Part shown: positions 12,398 to 21,800 of the stretch, piece after piece
Layout of the letters: each line of letters opens with the position of its first letter
How positions within the stretch are numbered: the stretch's first letter is position 1
IMG/VR virus record: IMGVR_UViG_3300036398_002055
Coordinates: 1 to 26,353 of that record
Direction: 5' to 3' (one strand)
Origin: a virus
DNA: 26,353 nt
Notes under the pieces: generated by a model
Database searches by the model: none
What the model saw: only the letters and a program-made list of their open reading frames with translations
Told to the model about the DNA's origin: nothing
Position numbers and translations under genes: made by a program

Positions 12398-14994
12398 GTT
12401 ATGGTTGTCCTGTCATTTTTAAAAGCTATGTATTTATCTTCATTATATCCGGTGACCGAATCAATTATATATCTGTCTATTTGATATTCTAGCTGGTTGA
12501 AATCAAATCCGCTATTTTTGATATTAAGTAAAATGTCGTCTGCTCGCCCAGGTTTACAATAACACAAAGGCACTGCTTTTACATATCCGAGTTCTTGAAC
12601 TTGTCCTTCTTGAATTGTACGCATCCACAAAGGCATAAAATTTCGTTCTTTAAGTCCGATGCTTTCTATACGTTTCCTCCATATTGATATACTGGCTGGA
12701 AACACAAATCCAGTTTCAGAATCTCCTGCAAACATATCATTTCTATCTGTTGTGGCTAAAAAAGGAGAAGGTCGTTGCCAATATGGATTAAGTTGGTTAA
12801 AAGGTCCTTCGTAAAATTGGTTAGTTTGATCCACTGTTATGGACAGAGGAGATTTACTTACTCGTATAGGAGAGGATAAAAATTTGTCTCCTATTTCTAA
12901 TGGATCTAACATTTCTATATAAATTACTTCATATATTGTAGTTGTAGTTCCAGGCTCCCTTGCTCGAGCTTTTTTCACTCCACCAAATTTAAATCTCTTT
13001 GGTTTATGGTTTCTTCCTATAGCACTAACTACTTGTGTAGCTGATTTGGTTTCTATACCTGCATACACTAACATTTTTAATTCTTTTTGTATACCAAAAT
13101 TTATATCTGTTGGTCTATAAATTGATGAGATATTAAAAACATCAGGATCGGTAATAAATGTTTTAAACAATTCTCTTTGATTTGTTTTTAAGAATGGTTT
13201 TACTACTAACGAACTATAAAGTCTGTCATTAGGTGTATCAACATTAATTGTAAACGTTTTTCTCACCGCACTATATTTTAAAACATCTTTGGTTTCGACT
13301 GTAAAAGTATAAGATCTGTCTATTGTAGTATCACCTTCATCTAGTGAAAACGTGCGATTGTCAAAAGTGATGAGTCCTAACTCAGGAGCATTATAAAATT
13401 GATTTACTTTTCCTACTATCTCTCCATCTAAATTTAAGCTCAGTCCTGGAGGCAAAATTCCATCTATAACATAATATAATAACTGAGCGTTAGGTAAAGT
13501 TGTTTCTGCTTCTATTTTTAATGTACTTACGTAGTTTGCACCTATACTTCCTAAATTGCTATCAGAAATAAAATTAATAGTGCTATCTATTTCTCCTAAA
13601 ATGTTCGCAGTAAACGTTCTTTTACTTGATACTGATTCATTTGTAGAAGTAGTTCTTATAGCCTTTATTGTAAAGTTATATTGTTTATATACCGCAGTTT
13701 GATAAGGTAATACTCCAAATACTTCTGCTGTACCAGGATCAAATTGCATACCAGGAGGAAGAACACTGGCAGTGCCTAAATATAAAATTGTATCATTAAA
13801 TACTGTTTTTTGTAAAGCAGGACTAACAGTTAATAGATAATCTGTTGGACTTATAGTTACTACTTGTGTAATATTATGAACAGTAGGTGGAGCTCCTTCG
13901 ACATATTCTCTGAATTGTATTTTGTGATTTACTTGTGGAGCACCGCTAGCAAGTTTTATTCTCAATTTATTAAACCCTGCTCTATTTTCTACATTACTAT
14001 TTGTAAATGCTGTACAAACTATATCTGGATTTACAGACTCTAGTTCGTAGATAATAGGGCCTTGATCGGCTATTCCTTCGTAAACATCTAATTTAAAAGT
14101 TTTGTAATTGTTAGCTCTAAAGTAACCTAGGTCGTTCGGAGTAGTCCATATTGGTGCTTTGGCAAAAGTAGCATCCGCTGTAAAAGTATTATTTCCTATT
14201 CTAAGTGCAGTGTTGTCTGAACGGAAGTAATCGTCGCCAACTACATAGATTCTGAATTTTCTACTAGTAGAATTATCCCCGTCTGTGACTATAACATTGA
14301 ATTCGAAATTACGATTTAACTTACGAGGAGCATTTGCTGCTGTACCAAAATCAAAAATTACCGAATCAAAAATATAAGAATCATATCCGTTGTTGGGTCT
14401 TATACCATAGTCAAACGCAACCTTATCATAAAACCCTACATCATAATTTCCGTTACCATCTACCAGTGGAGGTGCTAGTAATGGTTGTACCCACCCTACA
14501 ATTCTTCCAGATTCAGTTAAAATTAGTCCTGGAGGAAGTTCGCCACCACCGCTTGGGATAAAATATTTTAATGTTTGTCCTGCGGCAGTATCACTATCTA
14601 CAACTTGTAGTTGAAAATCAACATAAGTGTTATCTAAAATAAAATATGCATCATTTACACCAATTGGTAGTGAACCAGATGCAGTTCTCCATTCAGGAGT
14701 ATCGTCTCCGTCGACAGTCATTATAAATGTCCTGTCAGCTATTTCGTTATTATAACTAGCTCGTATGACGAATTTAAATTCAGTAGGTCTAGGAACTTCG
14801 AACGGTGTTCCTATGATTTTGCCATCTGTTAAGTGTAACCCTGGAGGAAGAGATCCACTTATAACTTTAAAATCTACATTTACACTATCATCAAAATTAT
14901 TAGAATAGGACACTGGTAGAGAAAGATTTAATTTAGATCTTTCATCGATAATTCCAAAATTGTAACCAGACTTTACGGTCCATATGCTTAACAT
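12394..14994 (-). CDS. Large virion structural protein with repeated putative-Ig (He_PIG-like) domains
   Basis: This encodes 866 aa. The motif LPPGL-x-L-x-x-x-G-x-I-x-G, typical of putative Ig (He_PIG) domains, occurs at about residues 49-62, 153-168, 412-428 and 514-529, each followed by beta-rich sequence ending in patterns such as YNFTIKA or FKFVIRA. The intervening segments share the same layout, so the protein is probably a string of Ig-like beta sandwiches. Such proteins are conserved among marine T4-like phages as structural proteins of tail or baseplate, sometimes binding carbohydrates. There is no signal peptide. It begins one base after the protease gene and overlaps the 191-aa gene. 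AGGA lies 7 nt before the ATG. Confidence 0.8.
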   Translation of the reverse strand: MLSIWTVKSGYNFGIIDERSKLNLSLPVSYSNNFDDSVNVDFKVISGSLPPGLHLTDGKIIGTPFEVPRPTEFKFVIRASYNNEIADRTFIMTVDGDDTPEWRTASGSLPIGVNDAYFILDNTYVDFQLQVVDSDTAAGQTLKYFIPSGGGELPPGLILTESGRIVGWVQPLLAPPLVDGNGNYDVGFYDKVAFDYGIRPNNGYDSYIFDSVIFDFGTAANAPRKLNRNFEFNVIVTDGDNSTSRKFRIYVVGDDYFRSDNTALRIGNNTFTADATFAKAPIWTTPNDLGYFRANNYKTFKLDVYEGIADQGPIIYELESVNPDIVCTAFTNSNVENRAGFNKLRIKLASGAPQVNHKIQFREYVEGAPPTVHNITQVVTISPTDYLLTVSPALQKTVFNDTILYLGTASVLPPGMQFDPGTAEVFGVLPYQTAVYKQYNFTIKAIRTTSTNESVSSKRTFTANILGEIDSTINFISDSNLGSIGANYVSTLKIEAETTLPNAQLLYYVIDGILPPGLSLNLDGEIVGKVNQFYNAPELGLITFDNRTFSLDEGDTTIDRSYTFTVETKDVLKYSAVRKTFTINVDTPNDRLYSSLVVKPFLKTNQRELFKTFITDPDVFNISSIYRPTDINFGIQKELKMLVYAGIETKSATQVVSAIGRNHKPKRFKFGGVKKARAREPGTTTTIYEVIYIEMLDPLEIGDKFLSSPIRVSKSPLSITVDQTNQFYEGPFNQLNPYWQRPSPFLATTDRNDMFAGDSETGFVFPASISIWRKRIESIGLKERNFMPLWMRTIQEGQVQELGYVKAVPLCYCKPGRADDILLNIKNSGFDFNQLEYQIDRYIIDSVTGYNEDKYIAFKNDRTTIT
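12430..12437 (-). promoter_or_regulatory. T4-type late promoter (GATAAATA) inside a coding sequence
   Basis: The minus strand reads GATAAATA, 32 nt before the ATG of the 191-aa gene, within the last codons of the 866-aa gene (Asp-Lys-Tyr). It is the third exact copy of the octamer, but lacks the AACTCAA element seen at the other two. Confidence 0.55.
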
Positions 14995-14995
14995 T

Positions 14996-16576
14996 TTAAA
15001 TCCTAATTCTTATATCACCGCTTATTTGAACTCCGCGTATTCTCAAAGAAGGTGGTACAGGAGTTGTAGAATAAGGCCAGTATAAAAAACTTTGTGTACC
15101 ATTAGTAATACTTCTATTATTAGTATAGTCGTCGTCTAATCCTGTTGAATATATTCTATCATTACCTGCTACGATTTGTTCAGAAGTTAAAAAATTCTTC
15201 ACTAAACTTGGTGTGACACTAGGATATATTCCGAGATATAGAGCCGCCACACCAGCTACTTGGGGACTGGCCATACTTGTACCTGAAATATTCATTTGCT
15301 TAAAAGCAGGATTAAGATGATAATCAGATGCTCCATAATCGTTAGTGTTACTAGATGCACTCATGATATTCGACCCAGGTGCCATAATTGATACCCCAGG
15401 ACCATGAGAACTAAATGTAGATTTTTGATCAAGATTAGCACTGTATACTGTGCTGTCTATACTACCAACGATTATAGCACTTGTGCTATATGGACTAGAT
15501 CCTCTATGATAATATGTATTTCCTACACCTATTTTGTTATAATAGTTGTCGTAATCTAGCCCTCCTGGTAAATCGATTTTATCAAAGGAATTACCTGCTG
15601 ATATGCATACTATGACACCTGCAGAAATTAATTCGTCTAAATCTGCATCTACACTACCAACTCTTACATTATGACGAAATACTCCTGATATATTCACACC
15701 AATCATACCATAGCTTGTTTCTCTTAAATTGCCTGCCCATGGAGTTCCTCTATAATTACCTCCGTCGATATTAGAATAGGAAGTGCCATACCCCCAGCTC
15801 ATATTAACTACAGTCGGTCGTTTGTAACCAGTTGTAGGATCAATAGGTTTGTTTATATGCCATAGTTTGATAACGTCAAAACAATCAGTGACACTGATTC
15901 CAGTCCCGGAATCTCCGCTACCCTCCAATCCTGATACTTTAACGGAAAAAATTCTAGAATTTTTAGCCCAACCATAGTTTTTACCAGCTGCAATACCTGC
16001 ACAATGTGTACCGTGTCCATCGAAATCTCTATAATGATTAGCACTTTGAGTGCCGGGCAGTCCACTAGCAGTATACCAGTTTATTTGTTGAACTCTGCTG
16101 TTACCTAAAGCATCTGTAAATTCTGGGTGATCTACTTGTAAGCCACTGTCTTGAATTACAATATCTACTCCAGTGCCATCGTATAGATAATTGTATCCTC
16201 CGCTGACAGTAGTTGATGTTCCATAAGGATTGTTATAATCTATACAGCGTCTTAACCCCCAATTTATAAATGAACCAGAACCACTGGTAGTTTTGGTAAA
16301 GTCTCCAACTTGTGTAATATTTTTAACTATCTCTATGTCGTCGCGTTGTTGCGGAGGTATTTCAACAGAATAAATTCTAGAATCGGATCTTAAAATTTCT
16401 GCCTCTTCATTTGTGAGTGCATAATGACAACTTCTTAAACTGCCTGGTCGTTCGTTAACTATATCTACTCTTCTATTAGGTACGAAACCATCTGTAGAAG
16501 AAACATTTTCCATTTCGTTCCAAAATTGGTCATAGTTAACATCTTTATTTAAAACAACAATATATTCTCTTTCCAT
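14996..16576 (-). CDS. Subtilisin-like serine protease (S8 family) in the tail gene cluster
   Basis: This encodes 526 aa. The catalytic triad is complete and in subtilase order: Asp143 (IQDSGLQVDHPEF), His188 (DGHGTHCAGIAAG, 186-198) and Ser434 (SGTSMASPQVAGVA, 431-444), with oxyanion Asn329 in SAGNS. Residues 1-80 resemble an I9-type propeptide (EYIVVL at the start, YSVEIPP near 69-75), so it may be an autoprocessed zymogen. No signal peptide is seen, so it acts in the infected cell or as part of the virion. Its place between tail-fibre and structural genes with near-zero spacing suggests a virion protein that matures fibres or degrades host-surface protein. The last 60 residues after the protease domain are unassigned. 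Confidence 0.92.
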   Translation of the reverse strand: MEREYIVVLNKDVNYDQFWNEMENVSSTDGFVPNRRVDIVNERPGSLRSCHYALTNEEAEILRSDSRIYSVEIPPQQRDDIEIVKNITQVGDFTKTTSGSGSFINWGLRRCIDYNNPYGTSTTVSGGYNYLYDGTGVDIVIQDSGLQVDHPEFTDALGNSRVQQINWYTASGLPGTQSANHYRDFDGHGTHCAGIAAGKNYGWAKNSRIFSVKVSGLEGSGDSGTGISVTDCFDVIKLWHINKPIDPTTGYKRPTVVNMSWGYGTSYSNIDGGNYRGTPWAGNLRETSYGMIGVNISGVFRHNVRVGSVDADLDELISAGVIVCISAGNSFDKIDLPGGLDYDNYYNKIGVGNTYYHRGSSPYSTSAIIVGSIDSTVYSANLDQKSTFSSHGPGVSIMAPGSNIMSASSNTNDYGASDYHLNPAFKQMNISGTSMASPQVAGVAALYLGIYPSVTPSLVKNFLTSEQIVAGNDRIYSTGLDDDYTNNRSITNGTQSFLYWPYSTTPVPPSLRIRGVQISGDIRIRI

Positions 16577-16584
16577 GTTTAGCC

Positions 16585-18213
16585 TTAATATAGAGCATTG
16601 AACGCTGATCCGTCATAATAAACTGGATAGGGAACACTACCGGATTTTGAATCAGGGTCCCAACCGACGCCGTCGGCTACATACATTCCTATGACAGGAG
16701 AGACTGGAGCAGATGAAAGTATTGGTAATTTTAAACCGCCATCGGCGTCTAACTCCCATTGCTGAGAACCTACAGTAACTAACAATTGTGTTGTAGCAGA
16801 AATTTCTGGAGTACTAGTACTTGTACTAACAAATTCATTCGCATAAACTTTATTAGTTATTGTTAAATCATTTTCTACAGTGACATCACTAGCAAAAACT
16901 GCCGATGGTGTAAATTGTAATGAACTACTATCTAAAGTATCTATAATGCCTTGATTAATACTTACATTGTCAAGATAGATTGCTCCGGTTCCGCTTGTTC
17001 TAAATTCTAAATTTGCATTTGATGCTATTGTTTCAATTACATTGTCTCTAATTCTTAGTGTTGTATTTGTAATATCTGTAGCAAAAAACAATGTACCTAG
17101 AACGTCTAATCTTTTATCAGGATTAATAACTAAAGCTGTTTGAATATTTCCAAAAAAATCTACTAGTTGAATACCTAGTGCGGCTTTAATATTACCGTCA
17201 CCAGGAGAAGGAGACACCGCAGTAATCATGCCTATTTGGCCTGCGAACGCATAATCCGTACCATCGTATCCAAACCAACTTAAAGCACCTAATCCGTCTA
17301 GAGGTTGTACTGCCTGAGGACTAGCCAACGTTCCCCTGGCTCTAAAAAATGCAGTAGTGTCGACGTTTGCATCATTATGTACATTAAAAAATCTATTATT
17401 GAATGGAGCAGCGGCATTGTAACCATTTACGTCAACTGTCTCTAATCGTCCTGATCTTTCTACAGCAGATATTGTTCCTCCGATTGATACAACACCATTG
17501 TTAGTAAAAATAGCAAAATTAGAACTAGAAGAATCAATCGAAGGAATGTTCATGATTCCTGTTGACAAGACTCCAGTTCCGCTGTTATAACTTAAATTAG
17601 AAGCAGAGTCGATAGTTGTAGAACCTGTATAGTATGCTAATTGAGTAGCTGTACCAGCATTAATTGTACCAGATCCACCGCCTCCACCTGAGCTGTTTAT
17701 TTGAATTGTATTTGCATCTAAAGCGGATACAGTAGTACCACCTGCTCCTACAAAAGTTATATCATCAATTGTAAGAAATGATTGTAGTCTTAGTTTTGCT
17801 CCGCCGCCAGTAGGCACTGCTTCAACATTATAAGTAAGGGAGTTAATAGTAATATTGCCTTCAGAGTCTGACGTTACAGTTGCTCCACCTGTACCGCTAA
17901 ACTTTATTGTCTCACCTAAATTAACTGTTCTTACAGTACTATCGTCGCCTGCTATTTGAAGTCCAGGAACTGATCCAATAATTCTACCATTAATATTATT
18001 ATAGGTAAATGTAATATTTGTATGCTGATTGTGTACAAATTGGGCAGCAGTTGTTTCAGTAACTAAGTCACCACCACCAACAGCGTTACCGCCTGGAGTC
18101 GATCCATCCCCTATGTATAACTTTTTATCGTCAGTAGAATACAGTAGTTCCCCTTGGGCAGGAATAAATGTAGTTCTATCAGCCTCTAACCCTCTTCTAA
18201 TTTGTAATGCCAT
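16585..18213 (-). CDS. Tail-fibre/structural protein with Mtd-type N-terminus
   Basis: This encodes 542 aa. The start (MALQIRRG... then GELLYSTDDKKLYIGDG, 21-37) is the N-terminal module shared by many phage fibre proteins and the major tropism determinant, thought to attach to the virion. Residues 84-125 are a beta module also found twice in the 1042-aa fibre. The remainder is Ser/Thr/Asn-rich beta repeat with a C-terminal segment QWELDADGGLKLP similar to the repeat of the 1042-aa fibre, and ends in a compact Tyr/Gly-rich tip (PVYYDGSAFNALY), probably the receptor-facing part. TAGGAG precedes the ATG; the gene ends 8 nt before the protease start. Confidence 0.8.
   Translation of the reverse strand: MALQIRRGLEADRTTFIPAQGELLYSTDDKKLYIGDGSTPGGNAVGGGDLVTETTAAQFVHNQHTNITFTYNNINGRIIGSVPGLQIAGDDSTVRTVNLGETIKFSGTGGATVTSDSEGNITINSLTYNVEAVPTGGGAKLRLQSFLTIDDITFVGAGGTTVSALDANTIQINSSGGGGGSGTINAGTATQLAYYTGSTTIDSASNLSYNSGTGVLSTGIMNIPSIDSSSSNFAIFTNNGVVSIGGTISAVERSGRLETVDVNGYNAAAPFNNRFFNVHNDANVDTTAFFRARGTLASPQAVQPLDGLGALSWFGYDGTDYAFAGQIGMITAVSPSPGDGNIKAALGIQLVDFFGNIQTALVINPDKRLDVLGTLFFATDITNTTLRIRDNVIETIASNANLEFRTSGTGAIYLDNVSINQGIIDTLDSSSLQFTPSAVFASDVTVENDLTITNKVYANEFVSTSTSTPEISATTQLLVTVGSQQWELDADGGLKLPILSSAPVSPVIGMYVADGVGWDPDSKSGSVPYPVYYDGSAFNALY
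17839..17964 (-). repeat. Beta module shared with the 1042-aa fibre (copy in the 542-aa gene)
   Basis: This encodes residues 84-125 of the 542-aa protein: DDSTxR...E.IKF.G.GG....SD.EGNITI. The same pattern occurs at 19181-19303 and 21239-21361. Confidence 0.75.
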
Positions 18214-18229
18214 TCTTTTCTCCTACCCC

Positions 18230-18763
18230 TTAAAATACACCTAAATCTAAACTAAATCCTGCCGGAGTAATAAATGATCCAAAATCTAAATCTCCGCCGC
18301 CTCCGGTTTGCGATATCCAACTTAAATTACCTAATCCGTCTGTGCTTAGTACTTGGCCATTAGCACCGCCTGATATTTTGACATTATTGACAGATCCTAG
18401 AGTAACAAGTCCATTGTTTCCAACAGTTAAATTTCCATTAAAGTTTATATTACCGTTACCAATTATACTATTATTGTTTAGATTTAAGTCTTCGAATAAA
18501 AATCCACCACCGGTGTTAATAGTTATAGTATTAGCATTGTACGAAATAGTAGTATTAGACCCAGCTACTAAACTTCTAAAATTTAAAGTCTCTCCTGTTT
18601 TACTAGCGTATACTGGAGCACCTGCTCCTAAATTGGCAGCATTGTTTACTGTAGTTTGACTTAATTGCGAAAAATTATAGTTTACTTTTTCAAATGCCGT
18701 ACGGAGATCGTCTCCTGTACCGTCATTAGCATAATTTCCTAAATCAATAGTTTGTATGGGCAT
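18230..18763 (-). CDS. Short tail-fibre-like protein
   Basis: This encodes 177 aa. The N-terminal module (IDLGNYANDGTGDDLRTAFE, then KVNYNFSQL, 5-33) is nearly the same as that of the 1042-aa fibre and probably docks it to the virion. A repetitive beta region follows (NNNSIIGNGNINFNGNLTVG, about 96-115), then a Gly-rich turn and a short hydrophobic end (SLDLGVF). It has the look of a fibre stub, i.e. an anchoring module with a minimal tip, and may be a partner or a shortened paralogue of the large fibre. A late-promoter-like octamer lies 17 nt before the ATG. Confidence 0.75.
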   Translation of the reverse strand: MPIQTIDLGNYANDGTGDDLRTAFEKVNYNFSQLSQTTVNNAANLGAGAPVYASKTGETLNFRSLVAGSNTTISYNANTITINTGGGFLFEDLNLNNNSIIGNGNINFNGNLTVGNNGLVTLGSVNNVKISGGANGQVLSTDGLGNLSWISQTGGGGDLDFGSFITPAGFSLDLGVF

Positions 18764-18780
18764 ATTTTATCTCTCTAGTA

Positions 18781-18788
18781 TATTTACT
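18781..18788 (-). promoter_or_regulatory. Weak late-promoter-like octamer
   Basis: The minus strand reads AGTAAATA, 6/8 to GATAAATA, in the 51-nt gap before the 177-aa fibre gene and 17 nt from its ATG. The same variant octamer occurs before the phoH leader. Confidence 0.3.
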
Positions 18789-18814
18789 AATTTAAACATA
18801 TCGTTATCCTATAG

Positions 18815-21800
18815 TTAAACCCTAGTATAACCGTAGTAGACAGTTTGACTTGCACCGCTGGTGTTACTAATACCAAAGTCAAATCTGTTGCTGGTTGTAC
18901 CCACATAGGTAGCGTCTGTGCTGATTGTACCTGCTGTGCCCTTGATCTGATCGGGTATTGATGTTAGTGAAATTGGTGTTCCGCCACCTGTGTAGTTCCA
19001 AGCATACTGATATCCTATTGCTGGCACATTATTATTTGATACTGATGCTGTGGCATTCCAAGTTATGATACCATTGGGAATATTTCCCTTGACCCACATT
19101 ACATAAGTGCCGTCCATTGGAACTGTAAAACTGTAGGTGTTAGTACCTGTTGTTACAGTCCAAGAACCTTCGCTGTCTGCTCCAGTAATAGTGATATTGC
19201 CTTCTGCATCACTGGCAGTATTGATTTTACCTGCACCTATGAACTTGATTGATTCGTTGTTGCTGATTAATCGTTGTGTGGAATCATCAGCAGCCACACT
19301 AAAAGAGAATGTGTCAGAATAGGTAATTTCACCAGTGGATGAGTTATAATACATTGCATTTGCTGTTTCACCCTGTCTCACTGGTTTTACCGTGAATGTG
19401 TTGGCAGTGGTTTGTTCCAGGGGATCGCCAGTGGCATTTAGAATAATTGAGTTGGCGGCTTGATAATAGTAGCCAGCTTTCTTACCAATGGCCACAGCAT
19501 TAGCACCTTGATACGATTCGCCAGCACTCTCGCCAATGGCCACTGCGCCAGCACCTTGTGTGTAATAACCAGCGTCAGTACCAATGGCTATAGCCGTCGC
19601 ACCTTGTGAATTATTTGCACCAGCACCTTGTCCAAATGCTATAGCACTGTTGGCAAGGTTTCTCAATACCGCACCGTTGGGCAATGTCAAATTACCATCT
19701 ATGCCAAATGTCCAAGTGTTTCGACCCGCAATAACAATGGTGAATGTGGCATTAGATGTGCCACTTGTGACTGTAATAAGATCGCCGTTGTTGTATCCAG
19801 TGCCGGCAGTGGCTATCTCAATAGTGCTGGCATATCCACCAACCTCAGAAACATTCACAGTCAGTCCAGAGCCCGAGCCTCCGGTGGTGGCCAAGGAGAG
19901 ATTAGGATTGGCTTCCCAACTGCCACTGGTGCTGTTGATCACAGCAACATCAGTTGGCACACCGTTGGGAACCTTTATGCCCAACGTCCGAATGGTATCT
20001 AATTCGCCGTCGGTTTCAAATGTCCAAGCCGCCTGAGCAGACAAATTTGCAGTAGCGGATCGTAGTTCTATGTTGCCGCCATCAACCAACTTGACATAGT
20101 GAAAGTCATTGCCCAAGTACAGTTCAGTAGAACCGCCACCTGCTGTCAAGTGTACATGATCACCTTCAGCATTTCCAGTTGGGTAAATTAGCAATGCTTG
20201 ATTAGCGTTGGCACCACCCGCGGGCGTGAGTTTAATAGCACCACTGATGCCACCACCCTCTGAAATAATCCCGCCTGCAGGTAATGTCAACGCACCAGTA
20301 TTACCAAAGGTCCAGTCATAGCCGCTGTTGCTGATCTTGCCTGTTGACGGCAATGTTAGATTACCATCTTCCCCAAAACTCCATCTATGCAGAGTTGAGT
20401 CTGACAGGTTGATGTCAATGTTGATGTTGCCTTCGCTCTTGATATTACCAGGAATCTCTAGATCACCGTCTGTGCCAAAGGTCCATCCGCGAGCAGTCTC
20501 ACCACTGTAGGTATATATTTGAACATCTTTGTCAGCAGCACCGTCTATGATAAATGCATCTGTTCCGTCAGCGGTGGCAATTGTGGTGCCTTGGGGGAAT
20601 GTTAATGCACCACTGTTGTTAAACTCCCAGTAATTGGGTCCAGGGCCGCCATTGTCACCTGTTGCTATTCTAACACTTCCCAAATTTCCAGAATTTACAT
20701 ATACAGCCGCTAGGTTGCTGGTGTAAGCGTTTTCTAGATCTTCTATCCACACTATTTGAACTGCGCCATTTGTTCCTTGTGCTAAAACACCAAATGCTTC
20801 GTCCTCGTTGGCTATAATAGCATCTGAATCCAGTGATGGGCCAATACGGGTACGACCACCAGGCAATGTTAATGCACCATCTGCACCGAACTGCCAATTG
20901 AATGTGCTGCTGTCCGGAGTGTCTATGGTGATGTCGATGTTGGTAGCGGATTTAATTCTACTGTTATCGGGCAGGATCAAGGTGCGGTCTGTGTTAAATG
21001 TCCAAGTTTGAGAAGGATCTTCAGCATTATCAACTAATACTAGGTTGATTTCTTTGGTGTTGCCTTGGTTCCATACAGTGATATAAGAACCAAGGTTGGC
21101 TGTTTGAAGTTGCACTGCTCCATTGCCTTCGATGGCCAGTTGGTTTTCTGAAACAATGGCCTGTGCATTGACTTTGAAAGCGCCAGTTGATTCTACGGCA
21201 ACTGAATAAGCACCGTTGACCAGACTGGAAGGTATAGTTCCTGTGATAGTAATATTGCCTTCTGCATCACTGGCTGTGGTGACTCCGCCTGCACCTACAA
21301 ACTTGATGACTTCATCTGCAGATATTAATCTCTGTGTTGAATCATCTGCAGCCACTGAAAACTGATATGTGCCGCCCAGGTTGGGTTTGTTGGTTAGATC
21401 ATTATAACTGCCACTGAATAGAGTTGGCTTGTCTGTTAAATCATTATAACTGATAACTCCGCTACCTCCTAACAATCCGTCAGTGTCAGTTAAGTCTGAT
21501 ACATCTGTGGGAGCATTAGGAATGTCTGCGTAGGTTATGTTTTGACTAATAGGAACATTATTAACTCTTAGTTCGTTAGTTCCTGGTTCTAGGCTTAAAG
21601 GAACACCACCTAAGAAAACTGTGCTGTTGCTGACATACAAACTTTTCCAGGGTCGCTGGAGTGTTCCTAATGTATGCTCATTAGCGATATTAGGCACAAT
21701 GTCACCGTGCATAGTCAATTCGCTGTTAATGACTACTGCCTGGTCGATAACAATATTACTACTATCAGTAGTACTAATTATATTATTACTGAATTCAAAA

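Noticed and set aside
19584-20036. A 150-aa plus-strand frame opposite the fibre gene
   Set aside because: It is a shadow of the GC-rich repetitive fibre coding sequence, with no promoter or ribosome site and no recognisable domain.
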